NCBI RefSeq assembly: GCF_010994375.1 | Contig: NZ_WHMA01000003.1 | Span: 124,001 to 188,000, forward strand | Source of the DNA: Halomonas sp. NO4 | GTDB taxonomy: Bacteria > Pseudomonadota > Gammaproteobacteria > Pseudomonadales > Halomonadaceae | Length of the DNA: 64,000 bases | Direction: 5' to 3' | In this document: positions 42,055 through 50,850 of the stretch, piece after piece | How positions within the stretch are numbered: position 1 is the first letter of the stretch | Layout: each line of letters starts with the position of its first letter | The notes under the pieces: generated by a model | Database searches by the model: none | What the model was told of the DNA's origin: nothing | Seen by the model: the letters and a program-made list of their open reading frames with translations, nothing else | Made by a program: the position numbers and the translations under genes

Positions 42055-42074
42055 TTAGTTTCATATGAAACTAA
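42055..42074. promoter_or_regulatory. 20-bp perfect palindrome operator
   Basis: TTAGTTTCATATGAAACTAA is a perfect palindrome across the predicted start point, a classic repressor position. Its core GTTTC-ATAT-GAAAC matches the operator in the homogentisate promoter at 26083-26096. Confidence 0.7.
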
Positions 42075-42091
42075 TTGCCCAGAGGTCCGCC

Positions 42092-42637
42092 ATGATCGAT
42101 ATCCAGCAGATCCACCACGTCGCCTACCGCTGCAACGATGCCAAGGAGACCGTCGAGTGGTACCAGGACAAGCTCAACATGGAGTTCCTGGTCGCCATCG
42201 CCGAAGACAAGGTGCCCTCCACCAAGGAGCCCGACCCCTACATGCACCTCTTCCTGGATGCCGGCAACGGCAATATCCTGGCGTTCTTCGAGATTCCCAC
42301 CTCGCCGCCCATGGGCCGCGACCCCAACACCCCGGCCTGGGTGCAGCACATCGCCTTCCGCGTTGCCGACGAGGCCGCCCTGCTGGCCGCCAAGGCGGAA
42401 CTGGAAAGCAAGGGAGTGGAGGTGATCGGCCCCACCGAGCACGGCATCATCCGCTCGATCTACTTCTTCGACCCCAACGGGCACCGCCTGGAGCTGACCT
42501 ACGAGAAGGGCACGCCGGAGCAGATGCGACAGCTCAAGGAGGTCGCGCCGGCCATGGTGGAGGAGTGGTCACGGACCAAGAAGGCACCCAAGCACGCCGC
42601 CTGGCTGCATGAGGCAGAGTTCAAGTCGACGCCCTGA
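42092..42637 (+). CDS. glyoxalase/VOC-family protein
   Basis: A 181-residue protein with two beta-alpha-beta-beta-beta (VOC) modules. Likely metal ligands are His in IQQIHHVAYRC, HLFLDAGNG, then WVQHIAFRV and Glu in GHRLELTYE. The family includes glyoxalase I, epimerases and ring-cleaving dioxygenases; which applies is unclear. An upstream ATG at 42065 lies within the operator palindrome and close to the transcription start, so ATG 42092 (MIDIQQIHH, AGAGG upstream) is preferred. The operator suggests control together with aromatic catabolism. Confidence 0.85.
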   Translation: MIDIQQIHHVAYRCNDAKETVEWYQDKLNMEFLVAIAEDKVPSTKEPDPYMHLFLDAGNGNILAFFEIPTSPPMGRDPNTPAWVQHIAFRVADEAALLAAKAELESKGVEVIGPTEHGIIRSIYFFDPNGHRLELTYEKGTPEQMRQLKEVAPAMVEEWSRTKKAPKHAAWLHEAEFKSTP

Positions 42638-42661
42638 GCCGGTTACCCTCCCCCTCGGCGG

Positions 42662-43411
42662 CTAGTCGTTGTTGTCGCTTGACACCTGGGACCCGCCCCG
42701 GGCGTCGCCGCCGGGCGTGAGGCGGATACCGCTCGCCTCGATGGTGATCCGCTGCTGCTTGTAGAGCCGCCCGATGGCCTGCTTGAAGGCGCTCTTGCTC
42801 ACCCCCAGGCGCGCCTTGATCTCATCGGCAGGGCTCTTGTCCGAGAGCGGCAGGTAGCCGCCACTCGCTCGCAGCGCCTGGAGCACCCGCTCGCCCACCG
42901 CGTCGAGGCGCGCCGGCCCCGGCGGCAGCAGCGAGAGATCCAGCCGGCCGTCGTCGCGCACGCGCTTGACGAAGCCGGCCAGGCGCTGGCCGCGACGCAG
43001 CGGGCGGGTCACGTCATCGCGGTAGAGCAGTCCCCAGAAGCGGTGGTTGACCACCGACTTGAAACCGAGATCGGTCGCCTCGGCGACGACCAACTCCACC
43101 TCGTCGCCCGGGACCAGGCCCACCGCCACATCCTGCATGAAACGGTCGAGTTTCTGCGAAGCCACCGGCCGCCCCTGCTGATCCTCATAGATGTGCACCA
43201 GCACGCGCTTGCCCGGCGTGGGGCGAAAGAGCTGCTCGCCGAAGGGCAGCAGCAGGTCGCGGGGGTGCCCCCAGTCGAGGAAGGCGCCGGTGTCGTTGAC
43301 CGTGACCACCTCGAGATAGGCCACCTCGCCCACCGCCGCCTTGGGCGCCCGCGAGCGGCGCGCACCGGCCGTGGGAGGACGGGAAGACCGGCGATCGCGT
43401 GAATCGGACAT
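42662..43411 (-). CDS. CvfB/YitL-like S1 RNA-binding protein
   Basis: A 249-residue protein with tandem S1-like modules (GAFLDWGHPRDLLLPFGEQL; KSVVNHRFWGLLYRDDVTRPL; DDGRLDLSLLPPG) and a C-terminal winged helix (KARLGVSKSAFKQAIGRLYK). This order is that of CvfB, an RNA-binding regulator. The basic Ser/Arg N-terminus (2-22) is an extension. The ATG at 43411 was chosen over a longer frame into rsmE. Confidence 0.88.
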   Translation of the reverse strand: MSDSRDRRSSRPPTAGARRSRAPKAAVGEVAYLEVVTVNDTGAFLDWGHPRDLLLPFGEQLFRPTPGKRVLVHIYEDQQGRPVASQKLDRFMQDVAVGLVPGDEVELVVAEATDLGFKSVVNHRFWGLLYRDDVTRPLRRGQRLAGFVKRVRDDGRLDLSLLPPGPARLDAVGERVLQALRASGGYLPLSDKSPADEIKARLGVSKSAFKQAIGRLYKQQRITIEASGIRLTPGGDARGGSQVSSDNND

Positions 43412-43454
43412 GGCAGCGGCTCCATCAGCAGTAAAGTAAGGGGAGCGAAAACGC

Positions 43455-44186
43455 TCAGAGGTCGCCGAAACGGTGCTGCAGCAGCGAGAGGGCCACCAGC
43501 GGAGCGGTCTCGGTGCGCAGGATGCGCGGGCCGAGGGCGAGCGGAGCGAAGCCGGCGGCAAGGGCCGCGGCGACCTCCTCCTCGGCCAGGCCGCCTTCGG
43601 GGCCGATCAGCAGGGCGGCATCCCCGGGGGCCTCGCTGCGCTCGAACGCGCCGGTGGTGCCGGGATGCAGCACCAGGCGCAGGGCCTCGTCGCGTCCCGC
43701 CAGCCAGTCGGCGAGCCCCATGGGCGGATGCACGGGCGGCAGGGTGGCACGCCCGCACTGCTCGCAGGCGCTCGCCGCCACCGCCTGCCAGTGGGCGAGC
43801 TTCTTGGCGGCGCGTTCGCCCTTGAGGCGCACCTCGCCGTGGGCCGTGTACAGCGGCGTGATGGCGGCCACGCCCAGCTCCACGGCCTTCTGGATGGCGA
43901 AGTCCATGCGGTCGCCCTTGGCGATCGCCTGGCCCAGGTGCACGGCGAGCGGCGATTCCCCGCGGCCCGCCTCGATGGCATCCACGCGCGCCACCACTTG
44001 CTTGCGCGAGGCTTCGACGAGCACCGCGCATGCCTCCCGGCCGGCGCCGTCGAACAGGGTCAGCGGCGCCCCGGAGCCCAGACGCAGCACCCGCGCCACG
44101 TGGCGGGCGGCGCCTTCCGGCAGAACGACGTCGCCGCCGACGCGAAAGTCGGCGGCGACATGGATGCGCGGCGCACGCGTGGCCAC
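43455..44186 (-). CDS. rsmE: 16S rRNA (m3U1498) methyltransferase RsmE
   Basis: A 243-residue SPOUT methyltransferase with the N-terminal PUA-like part (HVARVLRLGSGAPLTLFDG) and the knotted SAM site LLIGPEGGLAEEEVAAAL followed by LGPRILRTETAPLVALSLL. It methylates U1498 of 16S rRNA. It starts with GTG at 44186, 13 bases after the secB stop. Confidence 0.95.
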   Translation of the reverse strand: MATRAPRIHVAADFRVGGDVVLPEGAARHVARVLRLGSGAPLTLFDGAGREACAVLVEASRKQVVARVDAIEAGRGESPLAVHLGQAIAKGDRMDFAIQKAVELGVAAITPLYTAHGEVRLKGERAAKKLAHWQAVAASACEQCGRATLPPVHPPMGLADWLAGRDEALRLVLHPGTTGAFERSEAPGDAALLIGPEGGLAEEEVAAALAAGFAPLALGPRILRTETAPLVALSLLQHRFGDL

Positions 44187-44199
44187 GTCTCGACCGCCG

Positions 44200-44730
44200 T
44201 TACTGAGTGGTCTGCTCGCCGGTGCCCTGCTGGGCCTGCTCGGCGGCGCGCTTCTTCTTCTGAGCGTAGATCGCCTCGAAGTTCACCGGCGACAGCATCA
44301 GCGGGGGGAAGCCGCCGCGGTTGACCAGGTTGTCGATGCACTCGCGGGCGTAGGGGAAGAGCATGTTGGGGCAGAAGGCGCCCAGGGTGTGGTCGAGCTG
44401 GGCGCCCTCGATCCCGCTGATGCGGAACAGGCCGGCCTGTTCGATCTCGGCGAGGAAAGAGGTGGTGCCCTCCTCGCTGTGGGTCACCTGGGCGGTCACC
44501 TTGACCGTGACCTCGTAGAGGTCGTCGCTGACTTTCTGGCTCGAGGTATTGAGATCCACGCCCACCTTGGGCTTGAACGGCTGCTGGAACACCGTCGGGG
44601 AGTTGGGCGCCTCGAAGGAGATGTCCTTGACGTAGACGCGCTGCACGGCGAACTGCAGCTGCTGCTGGTTCGGGTTCTGCTGGCCGGCGGCCTGGTTGTC
44701 GCCGCCGTTCTGGCTGTTCTCTTCCGCCAT
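44200..44730 (-). CDS. secB: protein-export chaperone SecB
   Basis: A 176-residue SecB with the core QFAVQRVYVKDISFEAPNSP, VNTSSQKVSDDLYEVTVKVT-like strands, and FCPNMLFPYARECIDNLVNRGGFPPLML (read in parts). It keeps preproteins unfolded for SecA. The Gln/Asn-rich N-terminus is slightly long. It lies 46 bases after the rhodanese gene; grxC, which sits between them in E. coli, is absent. Confidence 0.96.
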   Translation of the reverse strand: MAEENSQNGGDNQAAGQQNPNQQQLQFAVQRVYVKDISFEAPNSPTVFQQPFKPKVGVDLNTSSQKVSDDLYEVTVKVTAQVTHSEEGTTSFLAEIEQAGLFRISGIEGAQLDHTLGAFCPNMLFPYARECIDNLVNRGGFPPLMLSPVNFEAIYAQKKKRAAEQAQQGTGEQTTQ

Positions 44731-44776
44731 GGGAATGGTCCTTTGCGTCGCTGGAATGAAGCTATTTCTTGGAAAG

Positions 44777-45238
44777 CTATTTCTTGACCACCGGCAGGCC
44801 GTCGGCCTGCCACTGCATCATGCCGCCCTTGAGCTTGAAGACCCGCGAGAAGCCGGCCTTGGTGAGCTTGGCCACGGTGACGCCGGAACTCTGGCCGCTC
44901 TTGCAGACCACGACGATCGGCTTCTCCTTGACCTTGTCGAGCTCGTTCATGCGGCTGTCGATGCGGCTCTGCGGGATATTGCGCGCCCCGGCAATGTGGC
45001 CGGCCTTGAAATCGCCGGCCTCGCGGGTATCCACCACCACCGCGTCCTCGCGGTTGATCAGCTGCGTTGCCTGGCTGGCGGTCACGCCACTGGAGGAGGC
45101 GTTACGGGCCTCGTAGAAGATCCACGCCAGCAGTACCATCAGGAAGGCGGCTACCAGCAGCGGGTGATTCTGTACGAACTCGAACAGCTGATCGATCATG
45201 GGTCCGGGACACTCTGGGTCGGATACACGGTTGGGCAA
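44777..45238 (-). CDS. membrane-anchored rhodanese-domain protein (YibN-like)
   Basis: A 153-residue protein with an N-terminal membrane helix (about 13-30) and a rhodanese domain whose active-site loop VVVCKSGQSSG keeps the catalytic Cys. Position beside secB matches yibN. A TATACT -10 is visible on the minus strand at 45258-45253, seven bases or so from a very short leader. Confidence 0.9.
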   Translation of the reverse strand: MPNRVSDPECPGPMIDQLFEFVQNHPLLVAAFLMVLLAWIFYEARNASSSGVTASQATQLINREDAVVVDTREAGDFKAGHIAGARNIPQSRIDSRMNELDKVKEKPIVVVCKSGQSSGVTVAKLTKAGFSRVFKLKGGMMQWQADGLPVVKK

Positions 45239-45299
45239 TGTTGGCGGCGGCCAGTATACACGAAGGGCGCGCGCCTCGCGGCAGGCTCGGCCGTCGCCA

Positions 45300-45328
45300 T
45301 GACGTCGAAGCCCGCCGTGCGTTATGAT
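45300..45328 (+). promoter_or_regulatory. promoter of gpmI
   Basis: TGACGT (45300-45305) and TATGAT (45323-45328) are 17 bases apart, 82 bases before the gpmI ATG. A second possible -10 (TATAAC) lies near 45393. Confidence 0.45.
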
Positions 45329-45409
45329 GCCGCAAGCCGATGCAAGTCGCGACCCCGTCGCCGAGACCGATAGCGGGTCGTGCCGAGACTATAACGAGGC
45401 CTTCCCGAC

Positions 45410-46990
45410 ATGACGACTCCTTCCGCTTCTGCCGCTCCGCGCCCCGTGGCGCTGATCATCCTCGACGGCTACGGCCACAACCCCGACCGCGAGAGCAACG
45501 CCGTTGCCGCCGCCCACAAGCCCACCCTCGACCGCCTGTGGGCCGAGCGCGCCCACACCCTGATCCACACCGACGGCCGCCACGTGGGCCTGCCCGACGG
45601 CCAGATGGGCAACTCCGAGGTCGGCCACATGAACCTCGGCGCCGGGCGCATCGTCTACCAGGACTTCACGCGCATCACCAAAGCGGTGGAAGAGGGCGGC
45701 CTCGACGCCATCGCTGCGCTCACCGCTCCCATCGACGCCGCCGTGGCAGCGGGCAAGGGGGTGCACCTGCTCGGCCTGCTCTCGCCGGGCGGCGTGCACA
45801 GCCACGAGGACCACATCCTGGCCATGGCCGAGCTGGCCGCACGGCGTGGCGCCACGCGAATCTACGTGCACGCCTTCCTCGACGGTCGCGACACCGCCCC
45901 CAAGAGCGCCGGTGCCTCGCTGGAGCGCACCGAGTCGCGACTGACCGAGCTGGTCGGCGCCGGCAACGGCGGCGTGGTCTCGCTGATCGGGCGCTACTAC
46001 GCCATGGATCGCGACAACCGCTGGGAGCGCATCGAGAAGGCCTACCGCCTGCTCACCGAAGGCGTGGGCGAGCACACTGCACAGAGCGCCGTAGGCGGCC
46101 TCGAAGCCGCCTACGACCGTGGCGAAACCGACGAATTCGTCGCCGCCACCGCCATCCACGGCGAGGGCGGGCCGGTCACCATCGACGACGGCGACGCCGC
46201 CTTCTTCATGAACTTCCGCGCCGACCGCGCCCGAGAGTTGACCCGCGCCTTCGTCGAGGACGACTTTTCCGGTTTCGAACGCCGCAAGCGCCCCGCGCTT
46301 GCCGGCGGCAGCCTGACCACGCTGACCCAGTACGCCGCGGACATCCCCGCCCCCGCCGCCTTTCCGCCCGTGGCGCTGCACAACACCCTCGGCGAGGTGA
46401 TGGAGAGCCGTGGCCTGACCCAGCTGCGCATCGCCGAAACCGAGAAGTACGCCCACGTCACCTTCTTCTTCTCCGGTGGGCGCGAAGAAGAGTACCGCGG
46501 CGAAACCCGCATCCTGGTGCCCTCACCCAAGGAGGTGCGCACCTACGACGAGAAACCGGAGATGAGCGCCGTCGAAGTCACCGACCGGCTGGTCGAGGCC
46601 ATCGACGCCGGCACCTTCGACCTGGTGGTGTGTAACTACGCCAACGGCGACATGGTCGGCCATACTGGCGACTTCGACGCCGCCGTGACAGCCATCGAGA
46701 CGGTGGATGCCTGCGTGGCCCGGGTCGTGGAAGCCATCGAGCGCGCCGGTGGCGCCTGCCTGGTCACCGCCGACCACGGCAACGCCGAGCAGATGGTCCA
46801 CCCCGAGACCGGCGCGCCCCAGACGGCCCACACCACCTTCGCGGTGCCGCTGATCTACGTGGGGCCACAGCCGCTGCGCCTGCTCGACGGGGGGCGCCTG
46901 TGCGACATCGCCCCGACCCTGCTCAGCCTGATGGCGCAGCCGGTCCCCGAGGAGATGACCGGACGGGTGCTGGTCGAGCCGGCATCCTGA
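45410..46990 (+). CDS. gpmI: 2,3-bisphosphoglycerate-independent phosphoglycerate mutase GpmI
   Basis: GpmI interconverts 3- and 2-phosphoglycerate with two Mn ions. The 526-residue protein has the first metal motif [10 protein letters not shown], the catalytic Ser in [15 protein letters not shown], the middle substrate domain ([14 protein letters not shown]) and the C-terminal metal site [11 protein letters not shown]. It leads the plus-strand series gpmI-envC-ctpA, conserved in gammaproteobacteria. Confidence 0.97.
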   Translation: MTTPSASAAPRPVALIILDGYGHNPDRESNAVAAAHKPTLDRLWAERAHTLIHTDGRHVGLPDGQMGNSEVGHMNLGAGRIVYQDFTRITKAVEEGGLDAIAALTAPIDAAVAAGKGVHLLGLLSPGGVHSHEDHILAMAELAARRGATRIYVHAFLDGRDTAPKSAGASLERTESRLTELVGAGNGGVVSLIGRYYAMDRDNRWERIEKAYRLLTEGVGEHTAQSAVGGLEAAYDRGETDEFVAATAIHGEGGPVTIDDGDAAFFMNFRADRARELTRAFVEDDFSGFERRKRPALAGGSLTTLTQYAADIPAPAAFPPVALHNTLGEVMESRGLTQLRIAETEKYAHVTFFFSGGREEEYRGETRILVPSPKEVRTYDEKPEMSAVEVTDRLVEAIDAGTFDLVVCNYANGDMVGHTGDFDAAVTAIETVDACVARVVEAIERAGGACLVTADHGNAEQMVHPETGAPQTAHTTFAVPLIYVGPQPLRLLDGGRLCDIAPTLLSLMAQPVPEEMTGRVLVEPAS

Positions 46991-47008
46991 GCACGCAGCG
47001 CCTTGCCC

Positions 47009-48160
47009 ATGAACCGAGGGCGCACCCGCCTCGCTCTGACCGTCGTCGCCCTCGCGCTCGCCCTGGCGCCGGGTTGGCTCGCCGCCCAGCCCAGCGAACG
47101 CGAGGCGCGTGAGCGCCTCGACGCCATCGGTACGGCGATCGAAGACGCCAGCCGACGCCTTGCCGCCACCCGGGAGGCCCAGGACGAGGCCTCCCGGGGG
47201 CTGCGCGAGGTGGAGACGGCGCTGGCCGACACCCACCGCCGCCTCGACGCCATCCAGGCCGAGCGGCGCGAGGTCGACGCGATGCTGGCCGAACTGGAGG
47301 CGGCCCGCGACGACCTGCACGCGGAGCGCGACGCCCAGGTCGAGGCCCTCCACGCCCAGCTCGATGCCCTCTACCGGGTGGGGCTGACGCCACAGCTCAA
47401 GCTGCTGCTCAACCAGGATGACCCGGCACGCCTGGATCGCCTGCAGACCTACCTCAACCACCTGGCGCGGGCGCGCCATGCCCGCCTGGATGCCATTGCC
47501 GAGCTCGACGACGCCCTCGCCACCAACCAGCGCCAACGTCACGAGCAGCGCCAGCGCCTCGACGCCCTGGCCGAGACGCTGGCCGCGCGCAGCGCCGAGC
47601 TGGCCGAGCAGGTGGCCGAGCGCGAGCAGCTGCTCGCCGAGCTGAAGGCGCGCCACGGCAGCGAACGGGCACGCCTCGCCGAGCTGGCAAGCGACCGCGA
47701 AGCGGCTGAACAGCGCCTCGAAGCCATCCGCGAGGAACTGGCGCGTCTCGACCAGCCGCCGCCCTCCACCGCCATCGAGCAGACCCGGGGAGAGCTGCCC
47801 TGGCCGGTACAGGGCCGCCTGGCGGCGCGCTATCGCCAGGGCGATGGGGTGCACCGCAACGGCCTGCTGATCCAGGCCGGCGAAGGCACGCCGGTCACCG
47901 CCGTGCACCCCGGCCGGGTGGTGTTCGCCGACTGGATGCGCGGCTTCGGTAACCTCTTGATTCTCGACCACGGCGACCAGGTGATGACGCTCTACGCCCA
48001 CCTGCAGCACTTCGAGGCGAGCGTGGGCGCGGCGCTGTCGCGCGGCGAGGTGCTCGGCGCGGTAGGGGTGAGCGGCGGCCAGCGCCAGCCCGCGCTCTAC
48101 TTCGAGGTGCGCCGCGGCGGCGACCCCATCGACCCCCAGGCGTGGATCGCCCGCCGCTGA
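47009..48160 (+). CDS. envC: murein hydrolase activator EnvC
   Basis: A 383-residue periplasmic protein with a signal peptide (about 1-27), a long coiled coil (about 30-255, repeated Arg/Glu/Leu heptads) and a C-terminal LytM domain. The peptidase motifs are degenerate: the first reads HRNGLLI (no Asp) and the last LYFEVR in place of LHFEIR, as expected for EnvC, which activates amidases at the septum rather than cutting peptidoglycan. ATG 47009 is preferred over a TTG two codons earlier. Confidence 0.93.
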   Translation: MNRGRTRLALTVVALALALAPGWLAAQPSEREARERLDAIGTAIEDASRRLAATREAQDEASRGLREVETALADTHRRLDAIQAERREVDAMLAELEAARDDLHAERDAQVEALHAQLDALYRVGLTPQLKLLLNQDDPARLDRLQTYLNHLARARHARLDAIAELDDALATNQRQRHEQRQRLDALAETLAARSAELAEQVAEREQLLAELKARHGSERARLAELASDREAAEQRLEAIREELARLDQPPPSTAIEQTRGELPWPVQGRLAARYRQGDGVHRNGLLIQAGEGTPVTAVHPGRVVFADWMRGFGNLLILDHGDQVMTLYAHLQHFEASVGAALSRGEVLGAVGVSGGQRQPALYFEVRRGGDPIDPQAWIARR

Positions 48161-48234
48161 GGACGCACTCTTTCACAAGCCCATGAGCACGGGCTATGCT
48201 GGGCTGCCTCGCCTCCTGACTTTGCGGAGTTTGC

Positions 48235-49563
48235 ATGCTGTCACGTTTCGCCCGCGCTCCCCGCGCCTGCCGCACGGCGCCGCTGCCCCTGGCGCTGCTG
48301 CTCCTTTTCGCTCCCCTGCCGCTGGCTGCCCAGACGCTGCCGGACGAGGCGCTGCCGGACGAGGCACCCACGGTGGACGCCCTGCCGGTGGAGGACGTCC
48401 AGACCTTCGCCGAGGTGTTCGAGCGCATCAAGCGCGCCTATGTCGAGGAGATCGACGACCGCACCCTGCTGCGCAACGCCATGCGTGGCATGTTGAGCGA
48501 GCTGGATCCGCACTCCGCCTACCTGGACGACGAGGAGTTCCAGAGCCTGCGCGAGTCGACCCAGGGCGAATTCGGCGGCGTGGGCATCGAGGTGGGCATG
48601 CAGGATGGCCAGCTCACTATCATCGCGCCCATCGACGACACCCCGGCCTCCCGCGCCGGCCTGCAGTCGCGCGATGTCATCCTGCGCATCGACGACACCC
48701 CCACCGAGTCGCTGTCGCTGCAGGAGGCGGTCAACGTGATGCGCGGCGAACCGGGCAGCGACATCACCCTGACCATCCTGCGCCGCGGCGAGGAGGCGCC
48801 GCGCCGCGTCACCATCACCCGCGAGATCATCCGCACCGAGAGCGTCAAGCACGAGCTGCTCGAAGCCGGCTTCGGCTACCTGCGGGTGAGTCAGTTTCAG
48901 AACCGCACCGGCGAGCAGGTGCTCGAGGCCCTTGACGACCTGTCGTCCGAGCAGCCGCTCGACGGCCTGGTCCTCGACCTGCGCAACAACCCCGGCGGGG
49001 TGCTGCAGGCCGCCGTCGAGGTGGCCGACGCCTTCCTCGAGGAGGGGCTGATCGTCTATACGGAAGGGCGCCTGCCCGACACGGAAATGCGCTTCTCCGC
49101 CAGCCGCGAGACGGCCGCTCCGGAGGTGCCCCTGGTGGTCTTGATCAACGGCGGCAGCGCCTCGGCGGCGGAGATCGTCGCCGGCGCACTGCAGGACCAG
49201 CGACGCGCCGTGGTGATGGGGACCGAGAGCTTCGGCAAGGGCTCGGTGCAGCAGATCATGCCGCTGGGCAACGGCGAGGGCCTCAAGCTCACCACGGCGC
49301 TCTACTTCACCCCCGAGGGGCGCTCCATCCAGGCCCAGGGCATCGCCCCCGACGTCACGGTGGTGCGCGGCCGGCTGGAGGTCGCCGAGGGGCCGGACAT
49401 CGGCGTGCGCGAGGCCGACCTGGAGGGCCACCTGCGTGCCCGGGACACACCCCGCGAGAGCCGCGAGATGAGCGAGCGGCTACGCGAGGACTACCAGCTC
49501 GCCGAGGCGCTGAACCTGCTCAAGGCGCTCAACGTGGTGGGCCAGCGCACCCGCGGCGACTAG
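48235..49563 (+). CDS. ctpA: S41-family C-terminal processing peptidase CtpA
   Basis: A 442-residue periplasmic serine protease with a signal peptide (about 1-33), a PDZ domain (about 95-180; GGVGIEVGMQDGQLTIIAPI) and the S41 core with the nucleophile in NGGSASAAEIVAGAL and the Lys in ESFGKGSVQQIMPL. A short in-frame tandem repeat (LPDEALPDEAP) follows the signal peptide. Ctp proteases trim cell-wall enzymes. It lies 74 bases after envC. Confidence 0.95.
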   Translation: MLSRFARAPRACRTAPLPLALLLLFAPLPLAAQTLPDEALPDEAPTVDALPVEDVQTFAEVFERIKRAYVEEIDDRTLLRNAMRGMLSELDPHSAYLDDEEFQSLRESTQGEFGGVGIEVGMQDGQLTIIAPIDDTPASRAGLQSRDVILRIDDTPTESLSLQEAVNVMRGEPGSDITLTILRRGEEAPRRVTITREIIRTESVKHELLEAGFGYLRVSQFQNRTGEQVLEALDDLSSEQPLDGLVLDLRNNPGGVLQAAVEVADAFLEEGLIVYTEGRLPDTEMRFSASRETAAPEVPLVVLINGGSASAAEIVAGALQDQRRAVVMGTESFGKGSVQQIMPLGNGEGLKLTTALYFTPEGRSIQAQGIAPDVTVVRGRLEVAEGPDIGVREADLEGHLRARDTPRESREMSERLREDYQLAEALNLLKALNVVGQRTRGD

Positions 49564-49574
49564 CGGCACCCGCC

Positions 49575-50849
49575 TCAGCGACACGACCGAGGCAGCCGCC
49601 CGCGCTCGCCGATCGCCTGGCGCATCAGCAGCCGCTTGATGGGTACCAGGCGGTCGACGCCGGACAGGCCCAGGTTGCGCGCCAGCGTCAGCGCCGGATG
49701 GCGGGTGCCGAACAGCAGTCGGAAGCCGTCCATCAGCGCCAGCATGGCGGCGTTGTCGCCGCGTCGGCGCCGCGCGTAGCGCTCGAGCACGGGCGTCTCG
49801 CCCATCGCCATGCCGCGCCCCCGCGCGGCAAGCAGCTCCTCGGCGAGCACCGCCGCATCCATCAGCCCCAGGTTCACCCCCTGGCCGGCCAGCGGGTGGA
49901 TGCTGTGGGCGGCATCCCCCACCAGGGCGAAACCGGGCGCCACGTAGCGCTCAGCATGGCGCTGGGTGAGCGGCACGGCCAGCGCCCCGTCCACCACGCT
50001 CACCGCGCCCAGCTCGCCGGCGAAGGCATCGGTCAAGGCCTCGCCGAGCGCTGTCGGCGACAGGGCGACCAGCCGCTCGGCCTCGGCGGAGGCAGTCGAC
50101 CAGACGATCGAGCAGTAGCGGTCGTCGCCGTCGACGGTCAGCGGCAGGAAGGCCAGCGGTCCGGTGGCCAGGAAGGTCTGGCGCGCCACCCCGCCGTGCG
50201 GGCGCGCCGTGCGCACCGTAGTGACTACCGCCACGTGGCCGGTATCGCGGGCCGTCACCCCGATGCCCGCCTGCTCGCGCAGCGGCGAGCGGGCGCCGTC
50301 GGCGGCCACTACCAGGCGCGCGGCGAGCCGCTCGCCACTCTCCAGTGCCACCTCGCGGCCGTGGGGCGTCTCGCGCATTGTCGCCACCCGCGCGCCGAGC
50401 CGCACCCGCACGCTGGGCAGCGCCGCCAGGCGGGCTTCCAGGGCGGCCAGCACCACGTCGTTCTCGACGATATGTCCCAGCGCCGGCACGCCGGCCTGGT
50501 CGGCGGAAAAGCACACCTCGCCGCTGCCCTCGGCGTCCCACACCCGCATGCCGCGATAGGGCGTCACGCGGCGGGCGGCCATCCAGGGCCAGGCCCCGAG
50601 CCGTTCGAGCAGGCGCTGGGACACCGGGGTGATGGCGCTCACCCGCCGCGCCGGCTGGCCGCGCCCCACCGCCAGGCGGTCCAGCGGCGCCGGTCGCGCA
50701 TCGAGCAGCGTCACCGCCACCCCGGCCTCGCCGAGCAGGGCCGCCAGGGCCGCGCCAACCATCCCCCCACCGACAATGATCGCCTCGCTGTCCTGTCCTT
50801 TTTCCTCGGCCATCCCTTGCGCTCCGCTGTCTTGCGATTGTTGGGCCAT
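49575..50849 (-). CDS. ubiI: ubiquinone-pathway FAD monooxygenase, UbiI/VisC type
   Basis: A 424-residue flavoprotein hydroxylase of the UbiH/COQ6 family: AIIVGGGMVGAALAALLGEA at about 21-40, the DG motif LVVAADGARSPLREQ and GDAAHSIHPLAGQGVNLGLMD. The second of two tandem UbiH-type genes after pepP is UbiI (C5 hydroxylation of the ubiquinone ring) in related bacteria. A Gln/Glu-rich N-terminal tail of about 18 residues precedes the fold. ATG 50849 is one base after the ubiH stop; longer frames are rejected. Confidence 0.88.
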   Translation of the reverse strand: MAQQSQDSGAQGMAEEKGQDSEAIIVGGGMVGAALAALLGEAGVAVTLLDARPAPLDRLAVGRGQPARRVSAITPVSQRLLERLGAWPWMAARRVTPYRGMRVWDAEGSGEVCFSADQAGVPALGHIVENDVVLAALEARLAALPSVRVRLGARVATMRETPHGREVALESGERLAARLVVAADGARSPLREQAGIGVTARDTGHVAVVTTVRTARPHGGVARQTFLATGPLAFLPLTVDGDDRYCSIVWSTASAEAERLVALSPTALGEALTDAFAGELGAVSVVDGALAVPLTQRHAERYVAPGFALVGDAAHSIHPLAGQGVNLGLMDAAVLAEELLAARGRGMAMGETPVLERYARRRRGDNAAMLALMDGFRLLFGTRHPALTLARNLGLSGVDRLVPIKRLLMRQAIGERGRLPRSCR

Positions 50850-50850
50850 C

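Noticed and set aside
42065-42637. Longer start (ATG 42065) for the glyoxalase-fold gene
   Set aside because: This ATG lies inside the operator palindrome and almost at the predicted transcription start, leaving no ribosome-binding site.
44758-44788. Direct repeat AAGCTATTTCTTG twice near the secB/yibN junction
   Set aside because: Too short and only two copies; likely a small local duplication with no evident role.
48330-48366. Tandem repeat coding LPDEA twice after the CtpA signal peptide
   Set aside because: Two short copies in a flexible linker; no sign of a functional repeat array.
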